Shown: positions 12,762-22,939, numbered from the stretch's first letter. The stretch is DNA of 64,000 nt from Flammula alnicola (GCA_015499995.1 JADNRV010000043.1:186001-250000), one strand, 5' to 3'. A program made the numbers and translations. Notes: generated by a model from the letters alone, not told the origin.

Positions 12762-13655
12762 CTACAGCGATGGTATCTTTCCAGGCCAAAACGCGGGTCC
12801 ATCTTTGTTCTTGTTATAAAATGGCTCGTCGTGAGCCAAAAGCACCTGCACTCCAGGAATCTTCATAAGCTCGTTGATGCGTCGAATATGTTCCTCGGCT
12901 GCCTCCTTATCTTCGTGTGCGCAGATATGCACGTGGCCCGGATGCCCCACAGCGACTTCTGATTCGAGTGTGATGAGGTTGCGGTGGTGTGCGCTGTCTC
13001 CGGCGAGGTATATCCATCCACCGTCTTGAGAAGTACGTGCGAGGATGTTCACGTGTCCGGCGAGATGTCCGGGGGAGTCGATAATGAAGAGACTACCATC
13101 TTTGAAAAAATCGAGGGCGCGGGGAAAAGGGCCAATAGGTTTCCATTCCGAGTCACTCGTGTTGAGGAATTTGGTACGGCCTTGCGGAAGGAGATCTGAG
13201 GCGAAACGTCCTTTGGGGTCTTCAGGATACGTGGACTTCAGCATAGATTCACAAGCACCTCCGACCAAAAAGGTGCTGTTCGTGAAGGGCTGGGTGTCGC
13301 CCGTGTGGTCCCAGTGAACATGGGACAAGCAGACATATGCAATATCGGACAGAGACGCGCCACCTTTCACAATGGATTCCGCAACGTCTTGCTTGACATG
13401 CACACGGTAGACATTATGAATCCAGTCAACGATGACCGGAGGGTAGTTCTCCCAGTCCTTTCGTATACCGAGGTCAAATACGAATTTCTGACCGGTTGTT
13501 GAGTGGTTAAGAAGGAAAGATAATGAGGGCGCAGTGGTGACCTTGCCCGGAGTCGCGTTGGAAATGAACATCTCATCTGGGAGTTCGATGAGGCCTGCTT
13601 CCAGCGCTGAGACATCGCAGAATGGCTGGTTGGCGCTGGGAGGAGGAAGAGCCAT
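12762..13655 (-). CDS. Metallo-beta-lactamase-fold hydrolase, lactonase-like (intact copy)
   Basis: Single exon, 297 codons, starting MALPPPSANQPF. Metal ligands are all visible: SHVHWDHTGD (HxHxDH), the histidine in SPGHLAGHVN, the aspartate of LAGDSAHH and the distal histidine in LLAHDEP. This ligand set and the length match N-acyl-homoserine-lactonase-like (AttM/AhlD) proteins. The real substrate in a fungus is unknown; lactones or other esters are possible. There is no signal peptide, so it is probably cytosolic. It is the only intact member of a four-copy, same-strand array, the others lying at 6.1-6.9, 7.2-8.1 and 9.1-10.0 kb. It is less similar to the broken copies than two of those are to each other. 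Confidence 0.9.
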   Translation of the reverse strand: MALPPPSANQPFCDVSALEAGLIELPDEMFISNATPGKVTTAPSLSFLLNHSTTGQKFVFDLGIRKDWENYPPVIVDWIHNVYRVHVKQDVAESIVKGGASLSDIAYVCLSHVHWDHTGDTQPFTNSTFLVGGACESMLKSTYPEDPKGRFASDLLPQGRTKFLNTSDSEWKPIGPFPRALDFFKDGSLFIIDSPGHLAGHVNILARTSQDGGWIYLAGDSAHHRNLITLESEVAVGHPGHVHICAHEDKEAAEEHIRRINELMKIPGVQVLLAHDEPFYNKNKDGPAFWPGKIPSL

Positions 13656-14127
13656 GTCGGGATTTGAAGTTTGAACTGTCGTAGTCAGAGTTAGAATGTC
13701 GAAACTATTGCTCGAATTCGGGAGATGAGTATCGATATCGGTGAGTTCCGTGAGATTATAACCAAGCTGTAAGATGCATATGAAAGGAAAAGCAAATTGA
13801 AACGATTATCAGTCTAAGAAAGGCTAATTTTAGAACCAGACCGGGCCGCGATACTTACTTCATGAGATATACTGTCAGTGTCTGTAGTAACACTAATTCA
13901 AGTTGGTCAAAAGCCTTTGTAATGTCATGTGCAGATTATTACCCATACCAACGCCATACATACCCACTTCAAAGTAGCTGCTCAGTCGCTCGTCTCGGTG
14001 TCGCCTGGCCAGGCACATTGCCCAGATACCCGTGTATATCACGTGAAATATTTTAAGGCAGGTTCGGACAGTGGACACGATGGACAGAGCGGTACTATGC
14101 AAGTGAGTACTTGTCATTTTCTCGATA
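13656..14127. other. Upstream region of intact hydrolase
   Basis: Presumed promoter of the intact hydrolase followed by AT-rich sequence. No gene seen. A repeat and transposon island begins at its right edge. Confidence 0.4.
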
Positions 14128-14160
14128 CTAGACTGTGGACCCGTGCTTCGCACGGTCTTT
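14128..14160 (-). mobile_element. Helitron-like 3' end (CTAG plus hairpin)
   Basis: On the minus strand a hairpin (CCGTGC-GAA-GCACGG, plus 14141-14155) is followed after about 9 nt by CTAG and then T. Helitron 3' termini end in CTRR preceded by a short hairpin and insert between A and T. A 5' terminus was not identified, so this may be a truncated or solo end. Confidence 0.45.
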
Positions 14161-14334
14161 CAATGTTTGTAAATCTTGAACTTGATCCTTGAAAAGAGTT
14201 CAAAATATCATTAAACTACTCAACAGATTGCTACACTCTGAATGGAAAGAATTGTCTAATTTGATTTCCAACTAAATTAAAGCAGAAAAACTTGCAAGAA
14301 GTAACCAATGGAAGTAATAGTAATACCTGTAGGC

Positions 14335-14480
14335 TGTAGCTGTACCCCATGCATAGTATAATATATTCCTACCTGTGCATAGTACCCCTACCCGTGGGGC
14401 TATGCATAGTACACCTACCCGTGCATAGGACTCCTACATGCATACCGGGACCCTACCCTGGCCCATGTTTAGCACCCCTT
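14335..14480. repeat. Degenerate TGCATAGTA tandem repeat
   Basis: Repeats of a unit like tgcatagtacccctacccgt occur five or six times with variation. Simple low-complexity DNA with no coding potential. Confidence 0.7.
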
Positions 14481-14548
14481 ACCCATGACCCAGAGATGTG
14501 CAGTAGTGGATGCACTCGGACGTGAGAACGCGAGACGGCGAGACCTGC

Positions 14549-15180
14549 GCGTGCGATAGTGTTTAAAGGTCCAGTCTTGGGACTGGAAAAAGACCGCAAC
14601 CAGACCGGACTGGACCGCAAAAAGACCGGACCAGCAGTCCGGTCTTTTGATTTTTGAGAATCAAAGACCGCAAAAAGACCGGTCTCGGTGGACCGGTCTT
14701 TGCGGTTAAGACCGGTCTGAACCGGCTACTTTTTAGCCCTGATTTATCCCTTCAAATCGGCCCCAAGGGCATCCAGATTGGTAAAGTTTTGGCTGAGAAA
14801 TAAATAAAACAGTCAAAAAGTGTCTAAAAGAGTAGAAAATGCGGAATATTAGTGTAGAACAGTCAATTCTCAACGAAATTTAACGTTCCAGGGCTCAATT
14901 TCAAGGTATATATCATGTCTACAAATATTACTGATACATATATATCAAATTACTGGTGGTTTGCATCGAAAAACCGGTCTCAGACCGGTTAAGACTGGTT
15001 AAGACCGGAATCTGGTTCAGACCGGTCCAAGACTGCAAAAGACCGACGTAGACCGGTCTGAATCGGTCCAGTCCGGTTTTTTGACATCTTGGGATGTATA
15101 TGGACCGGTCTCGGTCTCGGTCTATGTCCCTGGGGGCCAAAAGACCGGACTGGACCGGACTTCAAAACACTAGCGTGCGA
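14549..15180. mobile_element. Non-autonomous hAT-type element (MITE) with 8-bp target duplication
   Basis: The element spans 14557-15172 (616 bp) and is bracketed by the direct repeat gcgtgcga at 14549-14556 and 15173-15180. Its ends are imperfect inverted repeats, TAGTGTTTaaaggtcca on the left and TAGTGTTTtgaagtccg on the right (read inward). An 8-bp duplication and TAGTG-type ends are hallmarks of hAT elements. Both subterminal regions are packed with GACCGG/CCGGTC repeats in both orientations, while the middle is AT-rich and non-coding. There is no transposase, so mobility would need one supplied from elsewhere. Confidence 0.85.
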
Positions 15181-15558
15181 GATCGAGCCGTATCCGCCAG
15201 GCATCGGCTAGACCTGCTAGACCGCCCATCGATTCCAAATCGGCTTGATGCGTCAGTGCACCGCCACTCGTTTGTGTATGACATAAGTTATGTGTTGAAA
15301 TAACCGTGTCTGCGTCGGTTACTCGGATTGAATAGGGACCCTCGCAATCGAGCGAGGGCTTCGTCTCTAATTTACACTAGCTATATACAATTTACATAGC
15401 AGTAACGACGAGCCCACGTGGTAGAAACTAATGTGAAATAGATGAAGAACGTGCGAGGCCATGCCAAGCATACACCAACGTCGCATGAACCTTTTGCGTG
15501 CGCTCAATATTCCAACATTATGTCTTATGTAACTTGTCCCCCATGTCGTTTTATAATA
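15181..15558. other. Intergenic with a small palindrome
   Basis: Contains a hairpin CCCTCGC-AATCGA-GCGAGGG around 15341-15360, otherwise nothing. The context GGGACCCTC...GGGCTTCG resembles GAGGACCCTTTAGGGGCTTCG near 21950, suggesting a shared dispersed fragment. Confidence 0.4.
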
Positions 15559-16155
15559 AGGTAGGGGCCATCAGGAACCGGCTAGCTTATGTAAGCGCTT
15601 ATATAAGCGGCAAAATCTGGCCTTCCAGAAAAAATAAAAATTTTGGGCGGTATTTTCAGTGATAATTGAGCCAAGGATGGGTGAAAATATTTTTTGACTT
15701 ACCTGGTATTAGAAATAAATGTATTTGAGCCCACTTTAATACCCTAAATGTGAAGAATTCTTCCCTGGACTTGCCCTTGATGTGTGTTTGAAGCGCGGGA
15801 TTGTCGGCAGACAATACCGCTCGGGCCGACAGTCGCCGACTTACCTATTATAGTAGCTTACATAAGAACCCTAACCCTAAGTTGCGGCAAAATCTTGGGC
15901 TCAAAAATCTAAAAAGTTGCGGAATGAACGGGGAAGCATGAAAAAACACACAGAAAAAAAAATAGATTTTTCTAAGAATGGCTAATAACTCTCTCAAAAG
16001 TTAATTAATTTTAAATCTGGCTACTGAGACTTGCAAGGATGCTCAAAGGCTTCAATTCTACGTTCTTAGAAATGTGGGAACGTTGTTTGTGGCCGAGGAA
16101 TAGCGAGCTCGTTGTCTGCTTATGTAAGGGTGCCAGTTCCTGATGCCCCCTACCT
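15559..16155. mobile_element. TA-flanked inverted-repeat element (MITE)
   Basis: 597 bp. The left end reads AGGTAGGGGCCATCAGGAAC inward; the right end read inward is AGGTAGGGGGCATCAGGAAC. Both ends abut TA, as expected for a Tc1/mariner-type target duplication. Just inside, CTTATGTAAGC and CTTACATAAG are also inverted. No coding capacity. It contains CCCTAACCCTAA at about 15870-15881. A Helitron-like CTAG end starts 2 nt beyond the right TA. Confidence 0.7.
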
Positions 16156-16157
16156 TA

Positions 16158-16190
16158 CTAGCATTTGACCCGGGCTTTGCCCGGGGCGTG
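16158..16190 (-). mobile_element. Helitron-like 3' end (CTAG plus hairpin)
   Basis: Minus strand: hairpin CCCGGGC-AAA-GCCCGGG (plus 16169-16185), 7 nt, CTAG, then T. Same arrangement as at 14128 and 30173. No matching 5' end identified. Confidence 0.5.
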
Positions 16191-16379
16191 CACCGTGCCC
16201 CTGAGCCAATAAATATTATATTATTTGTCTCGACTCTCTAGTTTGTCTTCCATAAACACTCAGTTAGACAGACTGTATCATGTTGCCACCTCATCCCATG
16301 AAATATCTTTCTGACTCAACTATTAAATATTGAATTAGAAGCCCACATCAGCAAACTGTGATTTGGTTCCCACAGTATG

Positions 16380-16680
16380 CCCCTACCCGGATATAGTAGG
16401 CACTAGCAACCCCTTATGTAGCTGTAGCATGTCATAGTGTCACAGCACGCCCTAGCACGCCCCAGTTCTCCATAGTAAATGCCGGTGATTCCACAGTTCT
16501 CCATAGTATTTGGTGGGTACTCCACAGCACTGGATAGTATGTGTTGGGTACTCCATAGCACTGCCATAGTATGCAGGGATACTCCATAGTGTCATATAGT
16601 ATATCATGATTACTCTGTAAGTGCTGCATAGTACCAAGTGAATACTCCCTAGTAGTATCAAGTTGGTGCGGTGAGAAGGC
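16380..16680. repeat. CCATAGT-type tandem repeat
   Basis: About ten degenerate units resembling actccatagcactgccatag. Open frames on the minus strand across it are repeat translations, not genes. Confidence 0.65.
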
Positions 16681-16689
16681 ATTGGGCAA

Positions 16690-17166
16690 TGGCTATCACA
16701 ATTTGACAGCTTTGAGCATAACTAAGGGATTCAACACTTTATCTCAAAAGACAGATGAAATGGAATCAACACACTTCCAGCCAGGCAGAGTCCAGGACCG
16801 ACTCAGAGGTCTTATTTAGGGAGATTTGACGGACACAATTCTCTTACTTTTCCTCTCGTCTAAGGATTATTCAATACAGTGCCATTGTAATTTGTATACC
16901 ACTCCCATTCCCACTCAAGAGCCGAGAATCAAATATAATCATCACATCCCGAACTTAGTACAAGCGACCGAAGAGAGTCCAGTCTTAGCGTCCTTGCCAT
17001 ACCCCACACATTTGGTCTCGCCAGCCTCTATAGGCGCCCAGCGAGATTGGTCGAAGGGGATGCACAGCGACTTGGCACCAGCCGACGGCGCGCGCTCATC
17101 CTGTGTGGCTCAGAACTATCAAGAAATGCATTAACGCAAAAACAGACAAAAAGACAAGAATAAAGC
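16690..17166. other. Repeat-island spacer, no gene seen
   Basis: Mixed-composition DNA between the CCATAGT repeat and the SelO remnant. A 102-codon plus-strand frame at 16826-17134 has no recognisable domain. Confidence 0.35.
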
Positions 17167-17745
17167 TTACGCTCGTCCACTGCGCTCCTTGATATCATCC
17201 TCGCACGACTCCTCGTTACACCAAGGAATGGAGATCACCGTGGACCATGACACCAGTCGCTCACGTCGACAAGCTCCACGAGTTCTGCCACACGTACGAC
17301 TTGCAGCCGGAGTTAGAGTCCTCAACGAAGATGTTGAACATCTCCGGGCGCGAGAAGCTCTGCCCAGACAATGCGGCATAGCCACTTGGATTCTGGGTCC
17401 CGAGGTCGGGATGAAGCCCTCAACGGCGGCAGTAGAGTCGAATACTTCACGCAGGGCAGCGTCGCTGAAGACGGGCGAAATGTGGCTGGGGTTAACAGAC
17501 GAAGGCTTGAAGAAGGATAGCGTGCGGAACGTCGAGTGGAAGTCAAGGTTTTGTTGCTCCATCAGCTCGAGGAGAGGCTTGAAGAACCGCGACTCGTCGC
17601 TCGTGTCTTGTCGGCGCAACCCCAGACGCTATATATTCCTCATCAACACAAGCAGTGCCCGCCCTCAGGGAGATTTACGTACCTTGCGCATGAGCCGCCT
17701 GTATTCCACAGCGGCAGTCTCTTGAACGACCTTGTCAGCCTCGTC
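17167..17745 (-). pseudogene. SelO/Fmp40 (protein adenylyltransferase) fragment, first half
   Basis: Minus-strand peptides VQETAAVEYRRLMRK, a short intron, then RRQDTSDESRFFKPLLELME and DFHSTFRTLSFFKP match the C-terminal third of the SelO/UPF0061 family, mitochondrial pseudokinases that AMPylate proteins. After SFFKPSSV the family resemblance is lost. The catalytic N-terminal domain is absent. The piece that should follow in the protein lies immediately next to it on the opposite strand, so this is a rearranged remnant. Confidence 0.7.
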
Positions 17746-18100
17746 GCATGGATCAAGTCGATGCGGCTGACAAACCCACTGGATCTTTCTCGCCGGCCCT
17801 ACATGACTTCATAACCAAACTCTTGAGCCCGACAGCAAACCCAGAGAGGCTGGACCACGGCACAGCGACGGGCGAGTGGCTCGCGTGGCTTGAGCGGTAT
17901 GCGCAACGCATTCGAAGCGAGAAAGAAACCGAATGGGCTGGGCCGGAGGACGTCGATGCAGCGAGGGAGAAGGAGATGAAGGCTGCGAACCCGAGGTTCG
18001 TGTTGAGGCAGTGGGTTCTAGAAGAGGTCATCGCGAAGGTGGAACGAGACTCGGATAGTAGGAAGAGGGAGTTGGAACGGTTCTCAGAGTTTCGAGCCTC
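17746..18100 (+). pseudogene. SelO/Fmp40 fragment, C-terminal part, inverted relative to the first half
   Basis: The plus strand encodes ALHDFITKLLSPTANPERLD, WLAWLERYAQRIRSE and ANPRFVLRQWVLEEVIAKVE. The last is the highly conserved NPxFVLRxWxLEEVI block near the SelO C terminus. The frame then runs into a GGGAGGTGG repeat, so the authentic C terminus is missing. The two fragments diverge from about 17745, implying an inversion or a nested rearrangement. Confidence 0.75.
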
Positions 18101-18120
18101 GTCCTGCTCGCTCTCGCATG

Positions 18121-18362
18121 CAAGGGAGGTGGAGAGGTGGTAGCGTCGAAAGTCGACACCAATCCACCTCCATCTTGTGTTTGCACACGAGGGAGGTGGA
18201 GGACGCAGTTGCGGCGTCAAAGATAGAAACAAACCACCTCCGTCTCGCTTTTGCGTGCGAGGGAGGTGGAGAGGCGGTGGCGGCGTCGAAAGGTCAAACG
18301 AGGGAGGTAGTGGTGGACGGCAATCCGCCTCCGGCTCGTTCTTGCACACGAGGGAGGTGGCA
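18121..18362 (+). repeat. GGGAGGTGG-rich degenerate repeat
   Basis: Units beginning CGAGGGAGGTGG at about 18121, 18189, 18259, 18299 and 18349, with intervening CCACCTCC inverted segments, so each unit can fold on itself. Spacing varies from about 40 to 70 bp. Confidence 0.65.
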
Positions 18363-18379
18363 AAGTAACGAACATCGTC

Positions 18380-19270
18380 TATTTATGACCTGCGAAAAGG
18401 TGGGTTAGTAAATGTTTGAAAAAGTAAATGAAAAAACAAACGTGCACGCGTAACTGTTTTATCGCATTCGCGTTTGCGACGCACCTCGCCAGCTTCCCAT
18501 TCCTTGGGTCCACCCTGTGGCTGTCTACATCCTTGGACCTTCGTCGACGAGCGAAAACAGGCCCACATCCCCCAGACGAGGGGAGTGGTGTGCTGTTCGT
18601 CTTCCTGGTTGTCCAATCCAAGCAGCAGCAGCACGTCTGTAGGGGTATGACGTGGCGAACGAGGGTGGGTGGTAGTTACCGATGGTGGCATCATGGCGTC
18701 GTCGTTGTTGCACCCACGGCATCGTGGCATCGTCGTCGCTCGCGGTCGCGGTCGCTGGCTCGTCGTCGGGCCCTATCGGAGCGGCGTCGATGTCGGTGGG
18801 CAGGCGTGGGTCGAAGGCCGTCTGGGGATGTCGGGCCATAATAAAATTGGACAAGGAGACATTCTGGTCTCCTCGTACGGCCTGTGGGTGCAGGGGTGAG
18901 TGGTGGGCATGAACAGAAAGAGTCGACTCACTCCGGGGCGCACCTTGTGGGTCTCCCTCTTCCAGGGTCTCCCCTCGGTCTCTCGGTCCCCTCTACGCCC
19001 ACCTATATCCTTCGAGAGCGATACTCCAACCTTCAATGAGCGACGGCGAGGTGAGGGAAGGTGGAGATGGAGGTTGGAGATAAAGAACAACGCCATTGAC
19101 CGTCGTTGATCTGTTCTCCGGCAGTTTCCGTGAATGACCCGGTTGGTCATCAATCGCTGAGGGTGGCCAGTGCCAGCCACGCTGATGTGGAGGCGTTACG
19201 GATTTGCGAGGCGTTACAGATTTGCGACATCCATGTCGCAAATCCGTCACAGAAATAAACGAAAGTTTCA
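18380..19270. mobile_element. Fragment of a dispersed repeat ending in a conserved hairpin
   Basis: Shares segments with other parts of the island. The stretch around 18465-18530 resembles 26510-26580 and 27330-27400. GTTGATCTGTTCTCCGGCAG at 19105 recurs near 24929 and, inverted, near 25691. The end holds the hairpin GATTTGCGACAT/ATGTCGCAAATC (19219-19244) flanked by GAGGCGTTACA and GTCACAGAAATAAA. No transposase or reverse transcriptase motif is visible. Confidence 0.5.
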
Positions 19271-20770
19271 AAGTAGCGAGACCGCGACGCGACGCGTATA
19301 GTCACGTGATCATTTCCGAACATCTTTGAGATTCAGAAATCATCTAAGTCGTTTTAAGCGGAGTTCTGAATATCACATGCTCAAAGTTCAACATGCAATG
19401 TTTCAACTACCAACCCTCTCAAGAGTACATTTATTCTCCAATATCTAGAAGTAAGTAACATTTCGTACTCACCTTTTCGTCAGTCTTGACCCTCCTCTTC
19501 GTCGTATCATACAGGATTCCTACCCGATGTGCGTGCTGCTCCGAAGACGACTGACGCTCTCCACTGTCACGAAACCCGCCTGTTCGTCTCCCTCGATCTT
19601 CGTCTTCGATTCACTGACAATATCTTCGATTTCTCGAAGATGCCATCAGTACGGCCATCTCGTGCAGGTAAGCAATGCTCAGTACTCACCTTGATACTGA
19701 TACGGAATCTCTCATCGTCACTCCATCGTACGCTGTTTGAAGACCAGCACAAACTGATGCACGAGCTGCAACATGTCTCCACCTGTCCTGCCTGAGCACG
19801 ACCAGTGCGCCGGCTGCTCGAAAACAAGCCCGCATCGAAGAGAACCACCGCCCGGAGGACAACAGATGACGGAAGAGTCATCTGTGTCTCGGTAAATGCC
19901 TTTGCTACTGTGCCGCTCATGATGTTGCTAAGCCGTTTGCGCAGACGATGCAGATGGGATGGGGCTTGACGATGACCTGCAATACGACACATTCCCATGA
20001 GACGTACTTGACCTGTTTGTACCCCAGCCGTCCCTGCATGGCTATAGATGATGGACGAACACCGCCGGCATTGTCTGTGCTGGTAAGTGCCGCCGTAGCC
20101 TGTTCTCGAACATGCTTGCTGATGCGTGTGCTATAGTCATTGACGAGGACGAGGGGCTGGCGAAAAGAGGTGAGTAAATCTCCCTGATCGTGACACTATC
20201 ACATACCTGTGTAGCTACAAGTCCATCCGGCATTGTCTACCCCGCTGTGCTGGACCCAAGCACATGCTGCCGTACGCGTTGAGTCCAACATTTGAAGGCA
20301 TGCCGCGTAGTGGGTTGTGCAGAGCATGCTGAGAGGTGTTGGTGGCTGGCAAACGCAGAAAAAGGTCAGTGTTTTGGTCGCCGTATCCAGTGGGTGGTCG
20401 GGCTGCTTACCTGCTACACGTCACTTTAATCGCTCTCCTTCCTCACACTCTCCTTCCTTGCCACCATCCTTCAAATCTGCGAACATTGGCTTGCTTTACG
20501 GACACCTGCAGAGATGGGCCGCTGGCGATGGTGCTGGTGCGTCGTCATCTTGGCTCCGATCCCACATCTCGAGCTTGGACTTCAGTGTCTAGAGATTTTG
20601 ATGCACGAACTTGCACGACCCAGCCTCGATCTACACCAGAGAGTAGATATGCTCAGTTCACGTACGTCGCTCCTCTGCCTCATCCTCGCACGCTGAGGAA
20701 CCAGGCTCTTGATAGTGATGCCATGTCCCGATTGCTGGAGAATGCAGTGGGTTGGGCGGTAGTAATAAAG
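19271..20770. other. Repeat-island DNA without a recognisable gene
   Basis: Several 60-146 codon frames on both strands, none with a known motif. GT-AG-like boundaries occur, so a degenerate spliced gene cannot be excluded. Confidence 0.35.
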
Positions 20771-21375
20771 CGATAATGTACCCAGCGAGGCCGTGTAAGT
20801 CATCGCCCACAACCCCTCTGCCCCTCTCTACCATCGCTGACAATGTCTGTGTCTGTCTAGATCACAGACAGCATGTCGAACGAACGCTACGGAGAAAGAA
20901 CAAGAAGGTAAGCATGTGTCTCCAACCTGATTGCGATGCAACAGATGGAACACTTACGTTATATGCATACAGTGCATCGACAGTGTTTTCGCAGCCACCT
21001 CCTGCCCCTCCGCATGCCCATCACCAAGCCCAAGCCCATGCGTAACCCGTCAAATGTCTACTGTGCCGCCAAAGGAAAAGGGGCGTCGATAGTTCAAGCC
21101 AAGCCTGAGACATATTGAAGGTAGGGACACATGCTGTCCCGCCATTGAGAAGGTATGAATGATACTCATACTTATAGTCTTCGTTTGTGCTCACCCGCTT
21201 CTGTCCCCAGGTGTCGACGAATGAACCCGCACCGTACCCAGCGAGGCCAGGTAAGTCATCCGCAATCCCTCTGCCCCTCTTGAATGTCGCTGACGACATC
21301 CGCATGGTGGATCTGGGCAAGGCCAGCGAGCTTGAGGCGTTACAAACTTTGGACGTACATGTCCAAAATTTGTCA
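20771..21375 (+). repeat. Internal duplication and second copy of the conserved hairpin
   Basis: The segment beginning TACCCAGCGAGGCCGTGTAA at about 20776 recurs at about 21234 (TACCCAGCGAGGCCAGGTAA), with the downstream CCCTCTGCCCCTCT and TCGCTGAC shared. The block ends with a hairpin at 21345-21370 flanked by GAGGCGTTACA and GTCACAGAGATTAAA, the same flanks as the hairpin at 19219. Confidence 0.6.
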
Positions 21376-21596
21376 CAGAGATTAAACAATGATGTTAGCA
21401 TGGGAATCATCTGTTATAGTCAATCGAAATACTGTATAATTAAAAGTAGCTTTGAATACCATTACTGAGCAATAAATTCTCTTTGTCTAATACAAGTGTG
21501 AATAAAGTATAAAATGTGGAAATAAAAGGATTTCTGGTAGAATGGAAGTGTGTCTGCAGTGTACTGTATAGAACCCAGGCAGTTCTATGGACTTCT

Positions 21597-21690
21597 GTGG
21601 AGTGGCAGTGCCATGCTGCAGCGCTCTGTGGAGTGGCGGTGCCGTGCTGCAGCGTTCTGCAGAGTGGCGGTGCTGTGCTGTGGGGTTCTG
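21597..21690 (+). repeat. 31-bp tandem repeat, three units
   Basis: Three units of the form GTGGAGTGGCGGTGCCGTGC plus TGCAGCGTTCT with few differences. Confidence 0.75.
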
Positions 21691-21795
21691 TGTAGAAAGT
21701 GCATGGCTCTGTCTATTTAGTACCCCTTACTATGGTTCTATGGCTCTGCACAGGGCTACCCGGTGCTGGGTAGCCCAGCCAGGGTTTGCTGATGC

Positions 21796-21936
21796 ATAGA
21801 ATTAGAGCCTTGTAGAGTAAGTACTAAGAGCTCTATAGAGTAAGAGCCCTGTAGAATAAGCAGCTCATGGCATAAGCAGTTCATACATTAGTAGCTTATA
21901 GAATTAGTAGCTTGTAGAATTAGAGCCTCATAGAAT
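21796..21936 (+). repeat. TTGTAGAATTAGAGC array, left copy
   Basis: Seven or eight degenerate units around agcttgtagaattagagcc. A same-orientation array of the same unit lies at 29811-29921. Confidence 0.7.
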
Positions 21937-21992
21937 AATTACGAGGACCCTTTAGGGGCTTCGTTTTTAACCCGACTTCTGCAGGAGGACCC

Positions 21993-22214
21993 TTTGGCAT
22001 CAAAACTGAGGGAAATTTTGTACATGTTTGTTTGATGGACAGGTTTATCTTATCTATAGTCACATGAGTATGAACACGTGATATTTGTCAGCCTTGCAAA
22101 GTAGCGGCGTACATATTCTGATAGAGCGCCAGCGCCGTCACTCTTTGGCATCAAAACTGAGGGAAATTTTGTACATGTTTGTTTGATGGCTATGTTTATC
22201 TTATCTATAGTCAT
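21993..22214 (+). repeat. Direct repeat of about 71 bp, two copies
   Basis: Copies at 21993-22063 and 22144-22214, starting TTTGGCATCAAAACTGAGGG and ending TATCTATAGTCA, almost identical apart from a few central changes. Could be remnants of terminal or target duplications. Confidence 0.8.
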
Positions 22215-22219
22215 GTGAT

Positions 22220-22939
22220 GGTCAATTCCGCCTTCAAGTTGAAGTTCAGGAATTGGGATACATAAGTAGAGACAGTCCCCGCCGCGAGGAGCCAACCGCA
22301 GGTTGGCAACAAGCGGCACTTATTGCCAGTATGAATAAATGTTCTTTCACTTCTTTACTGGGATGATCTATGCAATTGAGAGGCCACAAGGAGCCAACTG
22401 AATTTGAAAGGCATATTATCACTTTAAAACTATCAAAGTGAGGGGAATCTGAATGAGAGATTGGGAAGCGCTGACCATTCACTAAATCTGCTGAGTATAT
22501 TTAGCAACTAGTAATAGCAGAGGCACCATCAGCACATAACCACGTGCAGAAACATTTCAACCTTCACAAAAATATGCAAAGCACTGCAGTGTTGCTCGGA
22601 CGATGGAGATCTTGGGCTCAATCAAAAGCTACTGATGAGTAGAATTCATTTATCATAATTTTGGAGCTTAGTAAAAGACCCTCCTATGTGAAATTTGGGA
22701 ATTACTGTAGACACTTCCTACATTTGGACATTCTTTGTCATTATTTGACATTGCCTTTACCCGGATACCAGGACTAGCCAGTCTGAAAGTAGGCTCACAT
22801 TTGGAAAGTAGGCTTGCGCTTAGAAAATAAACTCACATTTAGAAAATAGGCTCACTTTTCTAGTATGTAGCTTGTGTAATATAATTTGGGTGAATTCAAA
22901 AGGATTTTGGCCCGGAGAGTGCTGATGTGATTTCTATTA
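22220..22939. other. Repeat-island spacer
   Basis: AT-rich. Short recurring gtaggctcacatttagaaa-type units at 22785-22860. No gene seen. Confidence 0.4.

Noticed and set aside
16382..16690. CRISPR-like regularly spaced repeat
   Set aside because: Units are degenerate and contiguous without unique spacers, and the genome is fungal.
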